A DNA stretch of 64,000 bases from Bradyrhizobium diazoefficiens USDA 110 (lineage in GTDB: Bacteria; Pseudomonadota; Alphaproteobacteria; Rhizobiales; Xanthobacteraceae): positions 124,001-188,000 of the forward strand of contig NC_004463.1 of assembly GCF_000011365.1 (NCBI RefSeq), read 5' to 3'. The notes under the pieces were generated by a model. The model did not search any database, had not been told where the DNA came from, and worked only from the letters and a program-made list of their open reading frames with translations. How positions within the stretch are numbered: the stretch's first letter is position 1; every line of letters starts with the position of its first letter. Positions 37,672-45,396 of the stretch are shown here, in pieces. The translations under genes were made by a program, and so were the position numbers.

Positions 37672-38289
37672 ATGTGCGTTGCGTTGTTGACGTATGCCAA
37701 TCTCAGTGCCCGCCTCAAGATCTCGCGCGAGGCCGCTCGTTCGCTGGCGAGACGTCGCCGGTTGCCGCGCTCGCGGTCGGATGATGGCAAGGCCCTGGTG
37801 AGCGTTGATCTCTCCGCGCTCCGGTACACGCCCCGCCCACGAAAGGGCCGCCGGGCAGACCCCGTCGATGCCTCCATGACAAAGATCGAGGCGTTGGAGC
37901 CATTTCCGTTCCGATGGAGTCGGAACGGGGCTCCAGATTCTTATTCTGACGCGTTTTCTTCACGCGAACCGGTATCCACTTCGCTCGAAAACGCTCTAGA
38001 GATCGGGGCCTTCAAGGCGGAGATCGCGCGGCTCGAAGACGTCGCAGCCGCCTACAGGGCCGTGTTCGAGCGCGAGCGTGAGCGTGCCGATCGCCTCGCC
38101 GTCGAGCTGACGCAGGCGGCCGCCGAGACGACGGCCGCCAATGCGTGGGCGGCGCGACTGGAAGACGAAGTGACGGCGCTGCGGAACGATCGCCGCCCTG
38201 GCGAGGCGATCGCGGGATACGCCGCGCGTCGATTGGGACATCTGGCCGCCTCCATCGTGCAAGCAGACCGCGCGGCTAGAACGCGATGA
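37672..38289 (+). CDS. Hypothetical protein: HTH-like N-terminus, coiled-coil C-terminus, repeat-encoded linker
   Basis: A 205-residue protein. The N-terminus (LLTYANLSARLKISREAARSLARRRRLPRSR) looks like a helix-turn-helix that may bind DNA. Around residues 80-110 a linker (SRNGAPDSYSDAFSSREPVST) is translated from the genome repeat at 37905-37998. The rest (about 112-190) is heptad-like helical sequence rich in Glu/Arg/Ala (EIARLEDVAAAYRAVFERER), probably a coiled coil. The ATG at 37672 has AGGAG eight bases upstream; an earlier ATG at 37639 has none. It lies 89 bases before the ftsZ paralogue on the same strand and may be co-transcribed with it. Confidence 0.65.
   Translation: MCVALLTYANLSARLKISREAARSLARRRRLPRSRSDDGKALVSVDLSALRYTPRPRKGRRADPVDASMTKIEALEPFPFRWSRNGAPDSYSDAFSSREPVSTSLENALEIGAFKAEIARLEDVAAAYRAVFERERERADRLAVELTQAAAETTAANAWAARLEDEVTALRNDRRPGEAIAGYAARRLGHLAASIVQADRAARTR
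37905..37998 (+). repeat. Dispersed repeat inside a coding sequence (GCGTTTTC...GAAAACGCT type)
   Basis: TTCCGTTCCGATGGAGTCGG and GCGTTTTCTTCACGCGAACC, then CACTTCGCTCGAAAACGCT. The ends GCGTTTTC and GAAAACGC are inverted. It lies in frame within the gene at 37672-38289. A related copy is intergenic at 57950-58012. Confidence 0.8.
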
Positions 38290-38378
38290 GATCAGGATGA
38301 ATCGTCGCTTCAAGTTGTTGTTTGCGCACTCGAGACTTTCTTTAATCCCCGGCTTGCCGGACCAATCGCGAGGGAAAA

Positions 38379-39638
38379 ATGGCAAGCAATACCGATATCC
38401 ATGAAATGAAGGCCCGCATCGTCGTCTTCGGCGTCGGCGGCGCCGGCGGCAATGCCGTCAACAACATGATCACGGCCGGGCTGCAAGGAGTCGAGTTCGT
38501 GGTCGCCAACACCGACGCGCAGGCGCTGGCGATGTCGAAGGCGACGCGCCTCATCCAGCTCGGCACAACGGTCACCGCAGGCCTCGGCGCCGGCTCGCAG
38601 CCGGAATTGGGACGCGCCGCAGCCGAGGAGGTCATCGATACGATCCGCGAGCACCTGACCGGCGCGCACATGGTGTTCGTGACGGCCGGCATGGGCGGCG
38701 GCACCGGCACCGGGGCTGCACCGATCATCGCCAGGACCGCGCGCGAGCTCGGCATCCTCACCATCGGCGTGGTCACCAAGCCGTTCTACTTCGAGGGCCA
38801 GCGCCGCATGCGCTTTGCCGAAGCCGGCGTCGAGGAGCTGCTGAAGACGGTCGACACCCTCTTGATCATCCCGAACCAGAACCTGTTCCGGGTGGCCAGC
38901 GAGAAGACCACGTTCGCCGATGCCTTCGCCCTTGCCGACCAGGTGCTCTATTCGGGCGTGGCCTGCATCAGCGACCTCATCGTCAAGGAAGGTCTGATCA
39001 ATCTCGATTTTGCCGACGTCCTCTCCGTCATGAAGGAGAAGGGCAAGGCGATGATGGGACGGGGCGAGGCTTCCGGCGAGAAGCGCGTGCTCGCCGCCGC
39101 CGTGGCCGCGATCTCCAATCCGCTGATCGAGAATCCCTCGATCAAGCGTGCCAGTGGCCTCATCATCTCCATCACCGGCGGCAGGGATCTCATGCTGTAC
39201 GAGGTCGACGAAGCCGCGACCCGCATTCGCGACGAGGCCGATCCGGACGCCAACATCATCGTCGGCGCGTCGTTTGACGAAAGCCTCGAAGGCATCGTCC
39301 GCGTCTCGGTGGTTGCGACCGGAATCGATAATCTCGATCCGGCGCAGCAGGCGCTACCGGTGGAAACCGCCCTCACCCAGCTCGCCGGCAGGCTGCGCAA
39401 CGACGGCCGTCGCATCGCCGATCGCATCGAGCGCAGTGCTCCCCTTCCGCAAGCGGCAAGCCCGCCGCTCCGCCCGCAGCCGCACCACCCCGTGGGGCCA
39501 CCGGCAAGGCCGGGTCTGGACTATGCGCCGCAGGCGGCGCTTCAGCCGCTCGATCCTTACGGCCGCGCCCCTGCGCGCAATCTGCCCGACGAGGCCGCTC
39601 TCGATATCCCGGCCTTCCTGCGCCGCGCCGCCAACTGA
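38379..39638 (+). CDS. ftsZ: FtsZ paralogue
   Basis: A 419-residue tubulin-like GTPase. The nucleotide motif [13 protein letters not shown] is at 18-30, the tubulin signature GGGTGTG at 106-112, the T7 synergy loop NLDFADV at 208-214, and the C-terminal peptide [12 protein letters not shown] is the conserved FtsA/partner-binding tail. All key GTPase residues are present, so it should polymerise. It is not in the dcw cell-wall cluster (no ftsA, ftsQ or mur genes nearby), so it is probably a second FtsZ; the main copy would be elsewhere. It is flanked by two predicted coiled-coil genes. Confidence 0.93.
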   Translation: MASNTDIHEMKARIVVFGVGGAGGNAVNNMITAGLQGVEFVVANTDAQALAMSKATRLIQLGTTVTAGLGAGSQPELGRAAAEEVIDTIREHLTGAHMVFVTAGMGGGTGTGAAPIIARTARELGILTIGVVTKPFYFEGQRRMRFAEAGVEELLKTVDTLLIIPNQNLFRVASEKTTFADAFALADQVLYSGVACISDLIVKEGLINLDFADVLSVMKEKGKAMMGRGEASGEKRVLAAAVAAISNPLIENPSIKRASGLIISITGGRDLMLYEVDEAATRIRDEADPDANIIVGASFDESLEGIVRVSVVATGIDNLDPAQQALPVETALTQLAGRLRNDGRRIADRIERSAPLPQAASPPLRPQPHHPVGPPARPGLDYAPQAALQPLDPYGRAPARNLPDEAALDIPAFLRRAAN

Positions 39639-39689
39639 GCGGTGGCGAGCGGGGGAGTTACCTGCTCGGCAACCAGCGAGCCCAACAAC

Positions 39690-39824
39690 AGCTCGTCATC
39701 CCGGGGCGCGACGAAGTCGCGAGCTAGGATGCGCAATTGCGCACCTGAGGATCCATTTGGCCGCAGTGCGTGTTGAGGGATGGATTCCGGGTTCGCGCCA
39801 AGAGGCGCGCCCCGGAATGACGGC
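39690..39824. repeat. Palindromic repeat, CATTCCGGGG type, with insertion
   Basis: GTCATCCCGGGGCGCGACG begins it and GCGCGCCCCGGAATGACG ends it. The centre is enlarged: AGGATGCGCAATTGCGCACC and GGATCCATTTGG, then GGATTCCGGGTTCGCG. It fills the gap between the convergent ftsZ paralogue and the coiled-coil gene. Confidence 0.75.
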
Positions 39825-39851
39825 GTAGAGCGTGCGCAGCGCGCCGATGTT

Positions 39852-40532
39852 TCAAGCCGCCGTGCTGCGCGGGCTCTCGGCGGTGTCCTTCTTGTCCGTC
39901 TCCCTGTCGCGGGACAGCCACGCCGGAAAACGAAGCAGGCGCTCGTTGGTGTCCTTTGGCAGCTCGATGGGCGGCGCTTCAATGGCCGAACTCGGCAGGT
40001 CCAGCGCTGCCTGTCCGGTTCGCACCGCATCCGCGCGCTGATCCAGTTCGCGGAGCAGGGGATCGAGCACGCTGTCGATCTCGGTCGCCACCGACACCAG
40101 GAAACTATTGAGCTCGCGCGCTTCGGGCACAACCGCCGCAGCCTGCTCGATCGCCCTCGAGAGACCATCGACGACAGGCGCAAACGCGCCGGCGGCTTGC
40201 TTGATTCGCGTCTTGATCGCTTCGACCTCGCTCAAGACGCGCTCACGCTCACGCCTTTTCTTTTCCTCCGAAAGACGGGCTTCAATTTCGGCGATCTGGG
40301 CCGTCAGGGTCGTGGCTTCGGATGCAAGCGCATCTCGTCTTCCGCGCGCGCGATCGAGATCGCGGCTGAGATTGTCCACTAAGTCGTCCTTTCCGAACAT
40401 GGCTTTGCTCCGTGGGACAGGCGCTTTGCCCTGTAGGACAGCCTTGGCGCGAACCGCCAGCCTCGCCACCGACCGGATGGCCGGATCGGCCGAAACAGGC
40501 ATCAACCTCGGTCGCGTCACATGGGCCGACAT
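39852..40532 (-). CDS. Predicted coiled-coil hypothetical protein
   Basis: A 226-residue protein with no recognised domain. From residue 50 on, LSRDLDRARGRRDALASEATTLTAQIAEIEARLSEEKKRRERERVLSEVEAIK is heptad-like and highly charged, a predicted coiled coil. It then has a second helical part (VVDGLSRAIEQAAAVVPEARELNSFLVSVATEIDSVLDPLL) and a Pro/Ser-rich tail. No membrane segment or signal peptide. The ATG at 40532 has GGGGGATC upstream; another start at 40400 is possible. It converges on the ftsZ paralogue, and may work with it (inference). Confidence 0.68.
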   Translation of the reverse strand: MSAHVTRPRLMPVSADPAIRSVARLAVRAKAVLQGKAPVPRSKAMFGKDDLVDNLSRDLDRARGRRDALASEATTLTAQIAEIEARLSEEKKRRERERVLSEVEAIKTRIKQAAGAFAPVVDGLSRAIEQAAAVVPEARELNSFLVSVATEIDSVLDPLLRELDQRADAVRTGQAALDLPSSAIEAPPIELPKDTNERLLRFPAWLSRDRETDKKDTAESPRSTAA

Positions 40533-40608
40533 GGTGATCCCCCATCGTCAACATTAGGCAACCGCATGGTTAACAGACGGTTAATGTCAACAGACGATGC
40601 GGCCATGG

Positions 40609-40706
40609 GGCGTGACGGCATCGGCAACGAGATCCCGAAGAACATCTCCAACGTCCCGAAGCTCCATCGCTGCCTGCGCAAGACGGACAAGTCGCAGCCG
40701 CGGTAG
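40609..40706 (+). pseudogene. Decayed fragment matching the start of the DUF2235 gene
   Basis: Encoded DGIGNEIPKNISNVPKLHRC and LRKTDKSQPR closely match DGTGNEISENISNVLKLYRC and LRKTDKTQPR of the DUF2235 gene at 42851-44188. Only the first ~35 codons of the core remain; it then ends in a TAG. The bases match over about 95 positions, consistent with a duplicated or recombined fragment about 2.2 kb from the intact gene. Confidence 0.75.
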
Positions 40707-40716
40707 CCCGCCTCCC

Positions 40717-40995
40717 CTACCCCCGAAAATCAATGCTCCGCAGCACGATCCCCGGCGGCGTGCCCTCGAACTCGGTCGCGCGGTACTTGCTCGCGGCGCG
40801 GGCTTCGATGCGGTCGCGCAGGCGGGTGAACTGGGCTTCGCGCTGCTCGGGCCTCGCCTGCGGGCCGCGCTCGAGATAGTCCATCGCGGAGGTCGAGATC
40901 GCGCAGGCGATCTCCTTCGATCCGTCCTGCATCAGGAACTGGACGATGCCGCGGTCCTGTTCGTAGCCGACGAAGCGGCTGCTCGTGAGTGTCAT
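40717..40995 (-). CDS. DUF1488-like small protein
   Basis: A 92-residue protein (MTLTSSRFVGYEQDRGIVQF... EIACAISTSAMDYLERG... TEFEGTPPGIVLRSIDF). The pattern of a short beta-rich start with V-x-F then a helical middle resembles DUF1488 proteins. The ATG at 40995 has GGGAG seven to eight bases upstream. Function unknown; such proteins are cytoplasmic and common in rhizobia. Confidence 0.7.
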   Translation of the reverse strand: MTLTSSRFVGYEQDRGIVQFLMQDGSKEIACAISTSAMDYLERGPQARPEQREAQFTRLRDRIEARAASKYRATEFEGTPPGIVLRSIDFRG

Positions 40996-41069
40996 GGCTT
41001 ACTCCCTTACGCGATTGCACCTTGGCGGTCGCCGCGGGGCTTCGATGCCGCCGCGGCCCGCGAATTCTC

Positions 41070-41216
41070 CGACGTCGTCCCGGCCTGGTGCGCAATTGCG
41101 CACGGGAGCCAGGACCCATTATCCCGGTCAGCGTTGTGGAGGCACGCTGTGGCCGCGTTCGTTCACAATAACTCGGTTCGGTGGTTATGGGTCCTGGCTT
41201 TCGCCAGGACGACGGC
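41070..41216. repeat. Intergenic repeat, GTCGTCC...GGACGAC type (copy 2)
   Basis: GTCGTCCCGGCCTGGTGCGC at the left, GGAGCCAGGACCCATTAT inside, and GGTTATGGGTCCTGGCTTTC followed by GCCAGGACGAC at the right. Same family as 28279. Confidence 0.78.
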
Positions 41217-41280
41217 TGTGTTCCAGATGCGCACTGCCGCTGCGGCGCTCCGGCCGGCCTTCAATTGCCGCCACTGAGCC

Positions 41281-41577
41281 TCAGCTGTCGCCACTGAGCC
41301 TGGCGAAATCGTCGAACAGCGCCGTCACCAGCGCGCGGTGGCGCGAGTCCTCGGTGGAGAGGCTGGCGGCATAGAGGTTGAGCAGATAGCGCGCCTTCAC
41401 CGCGGCCTCGGGCCACGAGGTGGCGGGCACGGTCATCAGGCGGTTCTCGAGATCGGCCTCGCGCTCGCGCAGCTCCCGGACATTGTTCTCGACCTCGGCC
41501 AGCGCGCGGCGCAGGTCGGTCGCCTTCTGGGCGGCCATGCCGCGATGCCTGTCGAGATCCACCGGGACGTCAGTCAT
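41281..41577 (-). CDS. Small helical hypothetical protein
   Basis: A 98-residue cytoplasmic protein with a heptad-like helix (KATDLRRALAEVENNVRELREREADLENRLM), then a second helical region (AAVKARYLLNLYAASLSTEDSRHRALVTALFDDFARL). No known domain. It overlaps the gene upstream by eight bases, so the two are translationally linked. Function unknown. Confidence 0.62.
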   Translation of the reverse strand: MTDVPVDLDRHRGMAAQKATDLRRALAEVENNVRELREREADLENRLMTVPATSWPEAAVKARYLLNLYAASLSTEDSRHRALVTALFDDFARLSGDS

Positions 41578-41866
41578 GGGCGACCCTCTGGGCGACGCTC
41601 GCCGGCGCGGCCTGCGCGTCCGCGGCCTGCGCGTCCGCGAGGTCGACCGAGCCGATCGACAACATTTCCGTCATGCCGGCGCCCCCGCTTTCGGCAGGCA
41701 CCGTGATCATGGTGGCGATGCGGCGCCAGCACGGGAACGACAGGCCCTCGATCATCTCTTCGTCGGTGACGACGTCATAGCTGCCCGCGGGCAGCAACCG
41801 GTCGATGCCGTTGATGCGGAACGGATGCCTGAAGGTGACGGTTTCTCGTCGCGAACGGATGGTCAT
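41570..41866 (-). CDS. Small beta-rich hypothetical protein
   Basis: A 98-residue product if started at the ATG 41866; the open frame runs back to 41917. MTIRSRRETVTFRHPFRINGIDRLLPAGSYDVVTDEEMIEGLSF suggests a compact beta-rich domain, followed by an Ala-rich tail. Similar small proteins occur beside the previous type in Bradyrhizobium (recalled, not checked). GGAAGG precedes the chosen start. It overlaps the next gene by eight bases. Function unknown. Confidence 0.6.
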   Translation of the reverse strand: MTIRSRRETVTFRHPFRINGIDRLLPAGSYDVVTDEEMIEGLSFPCWRRIATMITVPAESGGAGMTEMLSIGSVDLADAQAADAQAAPASVAQRVAHD

Positions 41867-42181
41867 GGACGCCTGCCTTCCTGCGAGCGAAGCCCCAACC
41901 GACGCCGGCTGTGACAAGCATGCGCTCCCTGGGCGGATATAGCCAGCACTATCGTCGCCGCGCCGCGCGCGGCCGGGGCCGCGGGCTGCGGGCTGCGGGC
42001 TGCGGGCTGCGGGCTGCGGGCTGCGTTTTAGTCCTCGCTATTGGCGTAGGGCAGGCGTAGGCTCGCTCCCATCACCGCACTTCCTGCAACGGCATCGACC
42101 GGTGACTGAGGGTCACGTGCGCTCCCGCCGTAGGACCAGTTAGCGGAGCATGGTGTTGCCCTGCTCTGGCAGGAGCGTGCG
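41867..42181. other. Intergenic region with tandem repeat
   Basis: A 315-base gap between divergent genes. It holds the GGGCTGC tandem array at 41984-42024. Nothing else is recognised; the promoter for the small-protein gene at 42182 presumably lies between 42030 and 42165. Confidence 0.5.
41984..42024. repeat. 7-bp tandem repeat (GGGCTGC)
   Basis: Six consecutive units: GGGCTGC twice, one shortened GGGTGC, then GGGCTGC three times. It is just upstream of the small gene at 42182 on the other side, a candidate for length variation. Confidence 0.9.
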
Positions 42182-42280
42182 ATGTCGCGGTTTCGCGTCC
42201 CGGAATGGATCGTTCCACAGGTCGACGTCGCGCTGTTCCTTCTGCTCCTGGTCTGCGCGGCGGCCATCCTCAATGGCTAG
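42182..42280 (+). CDS. 32-residue single-helix membrane protein
   Basis: MSRFRVPEWIVPQVDVALFL followed by LLLVCAAAILNG: a short cytoplasmic start and one hydrophobic helix. AGGAG lies seven bases before the ATG, an excellent ribosome site. The stop TAG overlaps the start region of the next gene (ATG 42273), so the two are probably translated together. No homologue recognised. Confidence 0.6.
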   Translation: MSRFRVPEWIVPQVDVALFLLLLVCAAAILNG

Positions 42281-42620
42281 GACAATGCGCGTGCCCTATC
42301 TCGTCAGCGGCACCAACGAATATGGCGGTTCCAATCTCGGCCGCGGCAGCGCCACCGTCGCGCTGCGGCTGGCACGGAAGCTGCTGCGCGAGGGCTACAT
42401 GGACGTGCGCGTCTGCACGCCGCGCGGACGCGTGCTGCAATCCGACGAACTGGACGAACTCAAACCCCCACAGGAGACCGACGCCATGGCCAAGGGACAG
42501 CAACGCGGCAACCGCGAAACCAAGAAGCCGAAGAAGGACAAGACCAAGGTGATCGCCGCGGCCCCGAGCCGCAAGGACGCGGCTTGGCAGCCGGATTTCG
42601 GACCGGCGAAGAAGAAGTAG
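42273..42620 (+). CDS. Small two-part protein (SPFH-unlike, hypothetical) with internal restart
   Basis: A 115-residue frame with two parts. The first (MRVPYLVSGTNEYGGSNLGRG, ALRLARKLLREGYMDVRVCTPRGRVLQSDELDEL) resembles small rhizobial proteins of about 60 residues. The second (MAKGQQRGNRETKKPKKDKT... WQPDFGPAKKK) resembles a separate basic ~44-residue protein. ATG 42486 has AGGAG upstream at about ten bases, so it may also be made alone. Start taken at 42273, with ATG 42285 possible. Either a fused gene or a lost stop codon. Function unknown; the second part is possibly nucleic-acid binding. Confidence 0.62.
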   Translation: MARTMRVPYLVSGTNEYGGSNLGRGSATVALRLARKLLREGYMDVRVCTPRGRVLQSDELDELKPPQETDAMAKGQQRGNRETKKPKKDKTKVIAAAPSRKDAAWQPDFGPAKKK

Positions 42621-42627
42621 GGCTTCT

Positions 42628-42760
42628 TTCGCCTCTCCCCGCTGCGGGGAGAGGCCGGGATTTGCGCAGCAAATACCGGGTGAGGGGGACTCTCCGCGAG
42701 TCCAGCTCTCAGCTCCCTTGCGGAGACTCCCCCTCTCCCCGCAAGCGGGGCGAGGGAGCG
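42628..42760. repeat. Palindromic repeat, CTCCCC...GGGGAG type (copy 3)
   Basis: GCCTCTCCCCGCTGCGGGGA left, GGGTGAGGGGGACTCTCCGC centre, CTCTCCCCGCAAGCGGGGCG and AGGGAG right. Same family as 11564, 33860 and 52778. Confidence 0.82.
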
Positions 42761-42850
42761 CACCTTCGCTGCGGCAACCACCACCGTCTCCTCGCCGTCG
42801 CGCTTTTTTGCTATACTCGCCCCGGTAGCATTGCCGGGAGGGGCCGACCT

Positions 42851-44188
42851 GTGGAGCACGAGCGCAGAACCGAACCGAAGACCGAGCCGAAGCACCTCGT
42901 CATCTGCTGTGACGGCACCGGCAACGAGATCAGCGAGAACATCTCCAACGTCCTCAAGCTCTATCGCTGCCTGCGCAAGACCGACAAGACGCAGCCGCGG
43001 CAGATGGTGTTCTACGATCCCGGCGTCGGCACGGTGACGGAGCCGACGACGTGGCACCGCCTCAAGGCCAACGTCAATCTGGTGCTGGGGCTCGCCACCG
43101 GCTACGGGCTCGATGACAACGTGCTGTCGGCCTATTGCTTCCTGGTCGAGCATTACGCGCCGGGTGACAAGATCTACCTGTTCGGCTTCTCGCGCGGCGC
43201 CTATACCGTGCGCGTGCTGGCGGGGCTGATCCACAAGGTCGGGCTGATCTCGCCGGAGCAGGCGAACCTCGCAGGCTCGGGCCTCGTCGCCTACAAGCAA
43301 TATTCCGGCTCGGGGCGCGGCAACGACATCGCGGACCTCAAGGACGTCGGCTCCGACGACGACGGGCCGCTGCCGCAGGACAAGTTCGACCTCGCCGCGC
43401 AGTTCGCGCGCATCACCTCCTCGCGCTGGCCGACCATCCATTTCATCGGGGTGTGGGACACCGTGGCGAGCGTGATCGTGCCGCGTCCCGACCGGCTGTA
43501 CTGGCCGAGCTTCGAGGAGCTCGCCTTCACGCTGCGCAATCCGAGCGTGAAGATCTTTCGGCAGGCGATCGCGATCGACGAGCGGCGCTGCATGTTCCGC
43601 CTCAAGCAATGGCGGGAGCCGCAGGAATATTGGAGCAACCGCTTCGTGCCCGACGACAAGAAGGAGCCTCAGGACATCATGCAGGTGTGGTTCGCCGGCG
43701 TGCACAGCGACGTCGGCGGCGGCTATCCGGAGGCCCAGAGCGGCGAGTCGAAATATCCGCTGATCTGGATGATCGACGAGGCGGGAAAGGCCGGGCTGAA
43801 CTTCAACCCGCGCACCGTGAACCAGCTCGCCTGGGGCGTCCATCGCAAGAACTCCCCGTTCCAGTACGTGCCGCCCGCCTACACCGGCAAGACCGGCGAA
43901 TTGCACAATTCGATGACGGCGGCCTGGCGGCTGCTGGAATATTTGCCGAAGAGCGCGAAGTACAAGGAGTGGCCGGAGCGAAAGGTGTTTCTCGGCTTCT
44001 ACATCCCCGATTGCGAGCCGCGCCTGATCCCCGAAGGCGCGCATGTGCACGAGAGCGTGGTGAAGCGGATGGCGGTGGAGCCGGACTACCGGCCGGTGAA
44101 TCTGCCGAAGACGTACGAGACGGTGCCGATGCCGGTGCCGCCGCATGTGGGGGCCGCGGCGGAGACGGATGAGATGGTGACGGGGTGA
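42851..44188 (+). CDS. DUF2235 alpha/beta-hydrolase protein
   Basis: A 445-residue DUF2235 protein. HLVICCDGTGNEISENISNV is the N-terminal signature, YLFGFSRGAYTVRVLAGLI holds the nucleophile Ser, and HFIGVWDTVASV and VWFAGVHSDVGGGYPE supply the Asp and His region. DUF2235 includes phospholipase-type effectors (Tle1-like) of type VI secretion as well as non-effectors; no T6SS genes are nearby, so effector status is not supported. GTG at 42851 has GGGAGGGG upstream; the frame before it is repeat-derived. A decayed copy of its start lies at 40609. Confidence 0.87.
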   Translation: MEHERRTEPKTEPKHLVICCDGTGNEISENISNVLKLYRCLRKTDKTQPRQMVFYDPGVGTVTEPTTWHRLKANVNLVLGLATGYGLDDNVLSAYCFLVEHYAPGDKIYLFGFSRGAYTVRVLAGLIHKVGLISPEQANLAGSGLVAYKQYSGSGRGNDIADLKDVGSDDDGPLPQDKFDLAAQFARITSSRWPTIHFIGVWDTVASVIVPRPDRLYWPSFEELAFTLRNPSVKIFRQAIAIDERRCMFRLKQWREPQEYWSNRFVPDDKKEPQDIMQVWFAGVHSDVGGGYPEAQSGESKYPLIWMIDEAGKAGLNFNPRTVNQLAWGVHRKNSPFQYVPPAYTGKTGELHNSMTAAWRLLEYLPKSAKYKEWPERKVFLGFYIPDCEPRLIPEGAHVHESVVKRMAVEPDYRPVNLPKTYETVPMPVPPHVGAAAETDEMVTG

Positions 44189-44373
44189 GATGGAGCTGGC
44201 GCCGACGGCGGAGCGTGGGGCAACGCCGTCGCACCCCGCTACCGCCGCTTTCGCCATTCGCCGCTACTTTTCATTAAAATTCTCGCGCCCACCTTAGTCG
44301 GATCGCATCAACTCCCGTCGATCATTGGGAAGAGACCACCCGCGCTATCCGCGGAATTGGAGGAGATGTGCCA

Positions 44374-44619
44374 ATGCATCCGCGAAAGTTCGCCCGTGTA
44401 AAGCCCGCAGGGCTGGTGTCCCGCCAGGCCAAGATCATCACCGACCCGCGCGCGCCGGTGATCCCCTGCACGCTGATCGACTATTCGCCCGGCGGGGCCT
44501 GCGTCGATCTCGGCGGCCAGGTGAGCATCCCCGACAGGTTCGAGCTGCTGCACGTCAACACCAAGAAGCGCTGCCGCATCGCCTGGAAGCGCGGCTCGCG
44601 AGTCGGCGTGGTGTTTTGA
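44374..44619 (+). CDS. Short PilZ-domain protein
   Basis: An 81-residue protein with a PilZ-like core: RKFARVKPAGLVSRQAKIIT, then CTLIDYSPGGACVDLGGQVSIPDRFELL and RCRIAWKRGSRVGVVF. The RxxxR and D-x-S-x-x-G motifs that bind cyclic-di-GMP are partly present (RKFARVK and DYSPGG). It may bind c-di-GMP but the fit is imperfect. ATG at 44374 has AGGAG eight bases upstream. Monocistronic. Confidence 0.78.
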   Translation: MHPRKFARVKPAGLVSRQAKIITDPRAPVIPCTLIDYSPGGACVDLGGQVSIPDRFELLHVNTKKRCRIAWKRGSRVGVVF

Positions 44620-44664
44620 GGCGCGAGCCGCCTCTTTGGCTCTCTTCCGTAGCCCCTCGCTCGA

Positions 44665-44793
44665 TCGTCGTCCTGGCGAAAGCCAGGACCCATACCGCGG
44701 AATCTATCGGTTGTGGATGGTAGGCGTACCGGACAACGAGTCTCCGCCAAACTTCTCCCTGGGGTAATGGGTCCTGGCTTTCGCCAGGACGAC
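44665..44793. repeat. Intergenic repeat, GTCGTCC...GGACGAC type (copy 3)
   Basis: GTCGTCCTGGCGAAAGCCAG left, GACCCATACCGCGG, GATGGTAGGCGTACC and TCTCCGCCAAACTTCTCCCT in the middle, and GGTAATGGGTCCTGGCTTTC with GCCAGGACGAC right. Very similar to 55334. Confidence 0.84.
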
Positions 44794-44819
44794 ACCGGAA
44801 TTTGCGGCGACGGCTTTGC

Positions 44820-45227
44820 CTACTTCCGCATCCTGGCCTTCGCGCCGGCGACGATCTGCATGGCGACGCCGCCGACCCAGCCGAACAGAGAGAGCCAGGT
44901 CCAGGCCAGGTGCGGATCGAGCCGCAGCACGATGACGGCGACGGAGGCGAGCGCGGTGAGCGTGGCGCAGAGCGTCCCGGCCGAGCTCAAGAATTCCGCG
45001 GCGTCGATGGCGCTGTGCGCCTCGTCGAAGGGCAGCTGCGGCGTGTCGATGCCGAGATAGAAGCCGACCGCACCGAGCGCCATCATCAGCAGCAGGAAAC
45101 CCTGCGTGGTGAGCACGGGGATTGCCGACCCCACATAGGCGCCGACGAACAGTCCGCACGCCGCGCCTGCCATCGCAAGGCCCACGCGCTCGAAGATGTG
45201 AGCAGCTTTGCGGACAGGATAACGCAT
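44820..45227 (-). CDS. Small integral membrane protein
   Basis: A 135-residue protein with four hydrophobic segments: GLAMAGAACGLFVGAYVGSAI, FLLLMMALGAVGFYLGI, FLSSAGTLCATLTALASVAVIVL and TWLSLFGWVGGVAMQIVAGA. It starts with an N-terminal basic helix (MRYPVRKAAHIFERV). GGAGG precedes the ATG. No recognised family; function unknown. Confidence 0.7.
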   Translation of the reverse strand: MRYPVRKAAHIFERVGLAMAGAACGLFVGAYVGSAIPVLTTQGFLLLMMALGAVGFYLGIDTPQLPFDEAHSAIDAAEFLSSAGTLCATLTALASVAVIVLRLDPHLAWTWLSLFGWVGGVAMQIVAGAKARMRK

Positions 45228-45396
45228 GGCGGGCCTCCGTGAGGCGTTGAACGTGCGAAGGTTAGGCCAGTTTTGCGGGAGGTGGAAGCCGAGGGATGTT
45301 ACGGATGCGTGAGGAGGCAGCTGCGATCGCGCAACTTAAACCTATCGAGTTACTCCCTGTGGTTATGCCGCGGTCCTCGCGCCTCGCACGCGTCCC

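Noticed and set aside
42851..44188. DUF2235 gene as a type VI secretion effector
   Set aside because: No VgrG, PAAR, immunity gene or T6SS component in the window; the family alone does not prove it.
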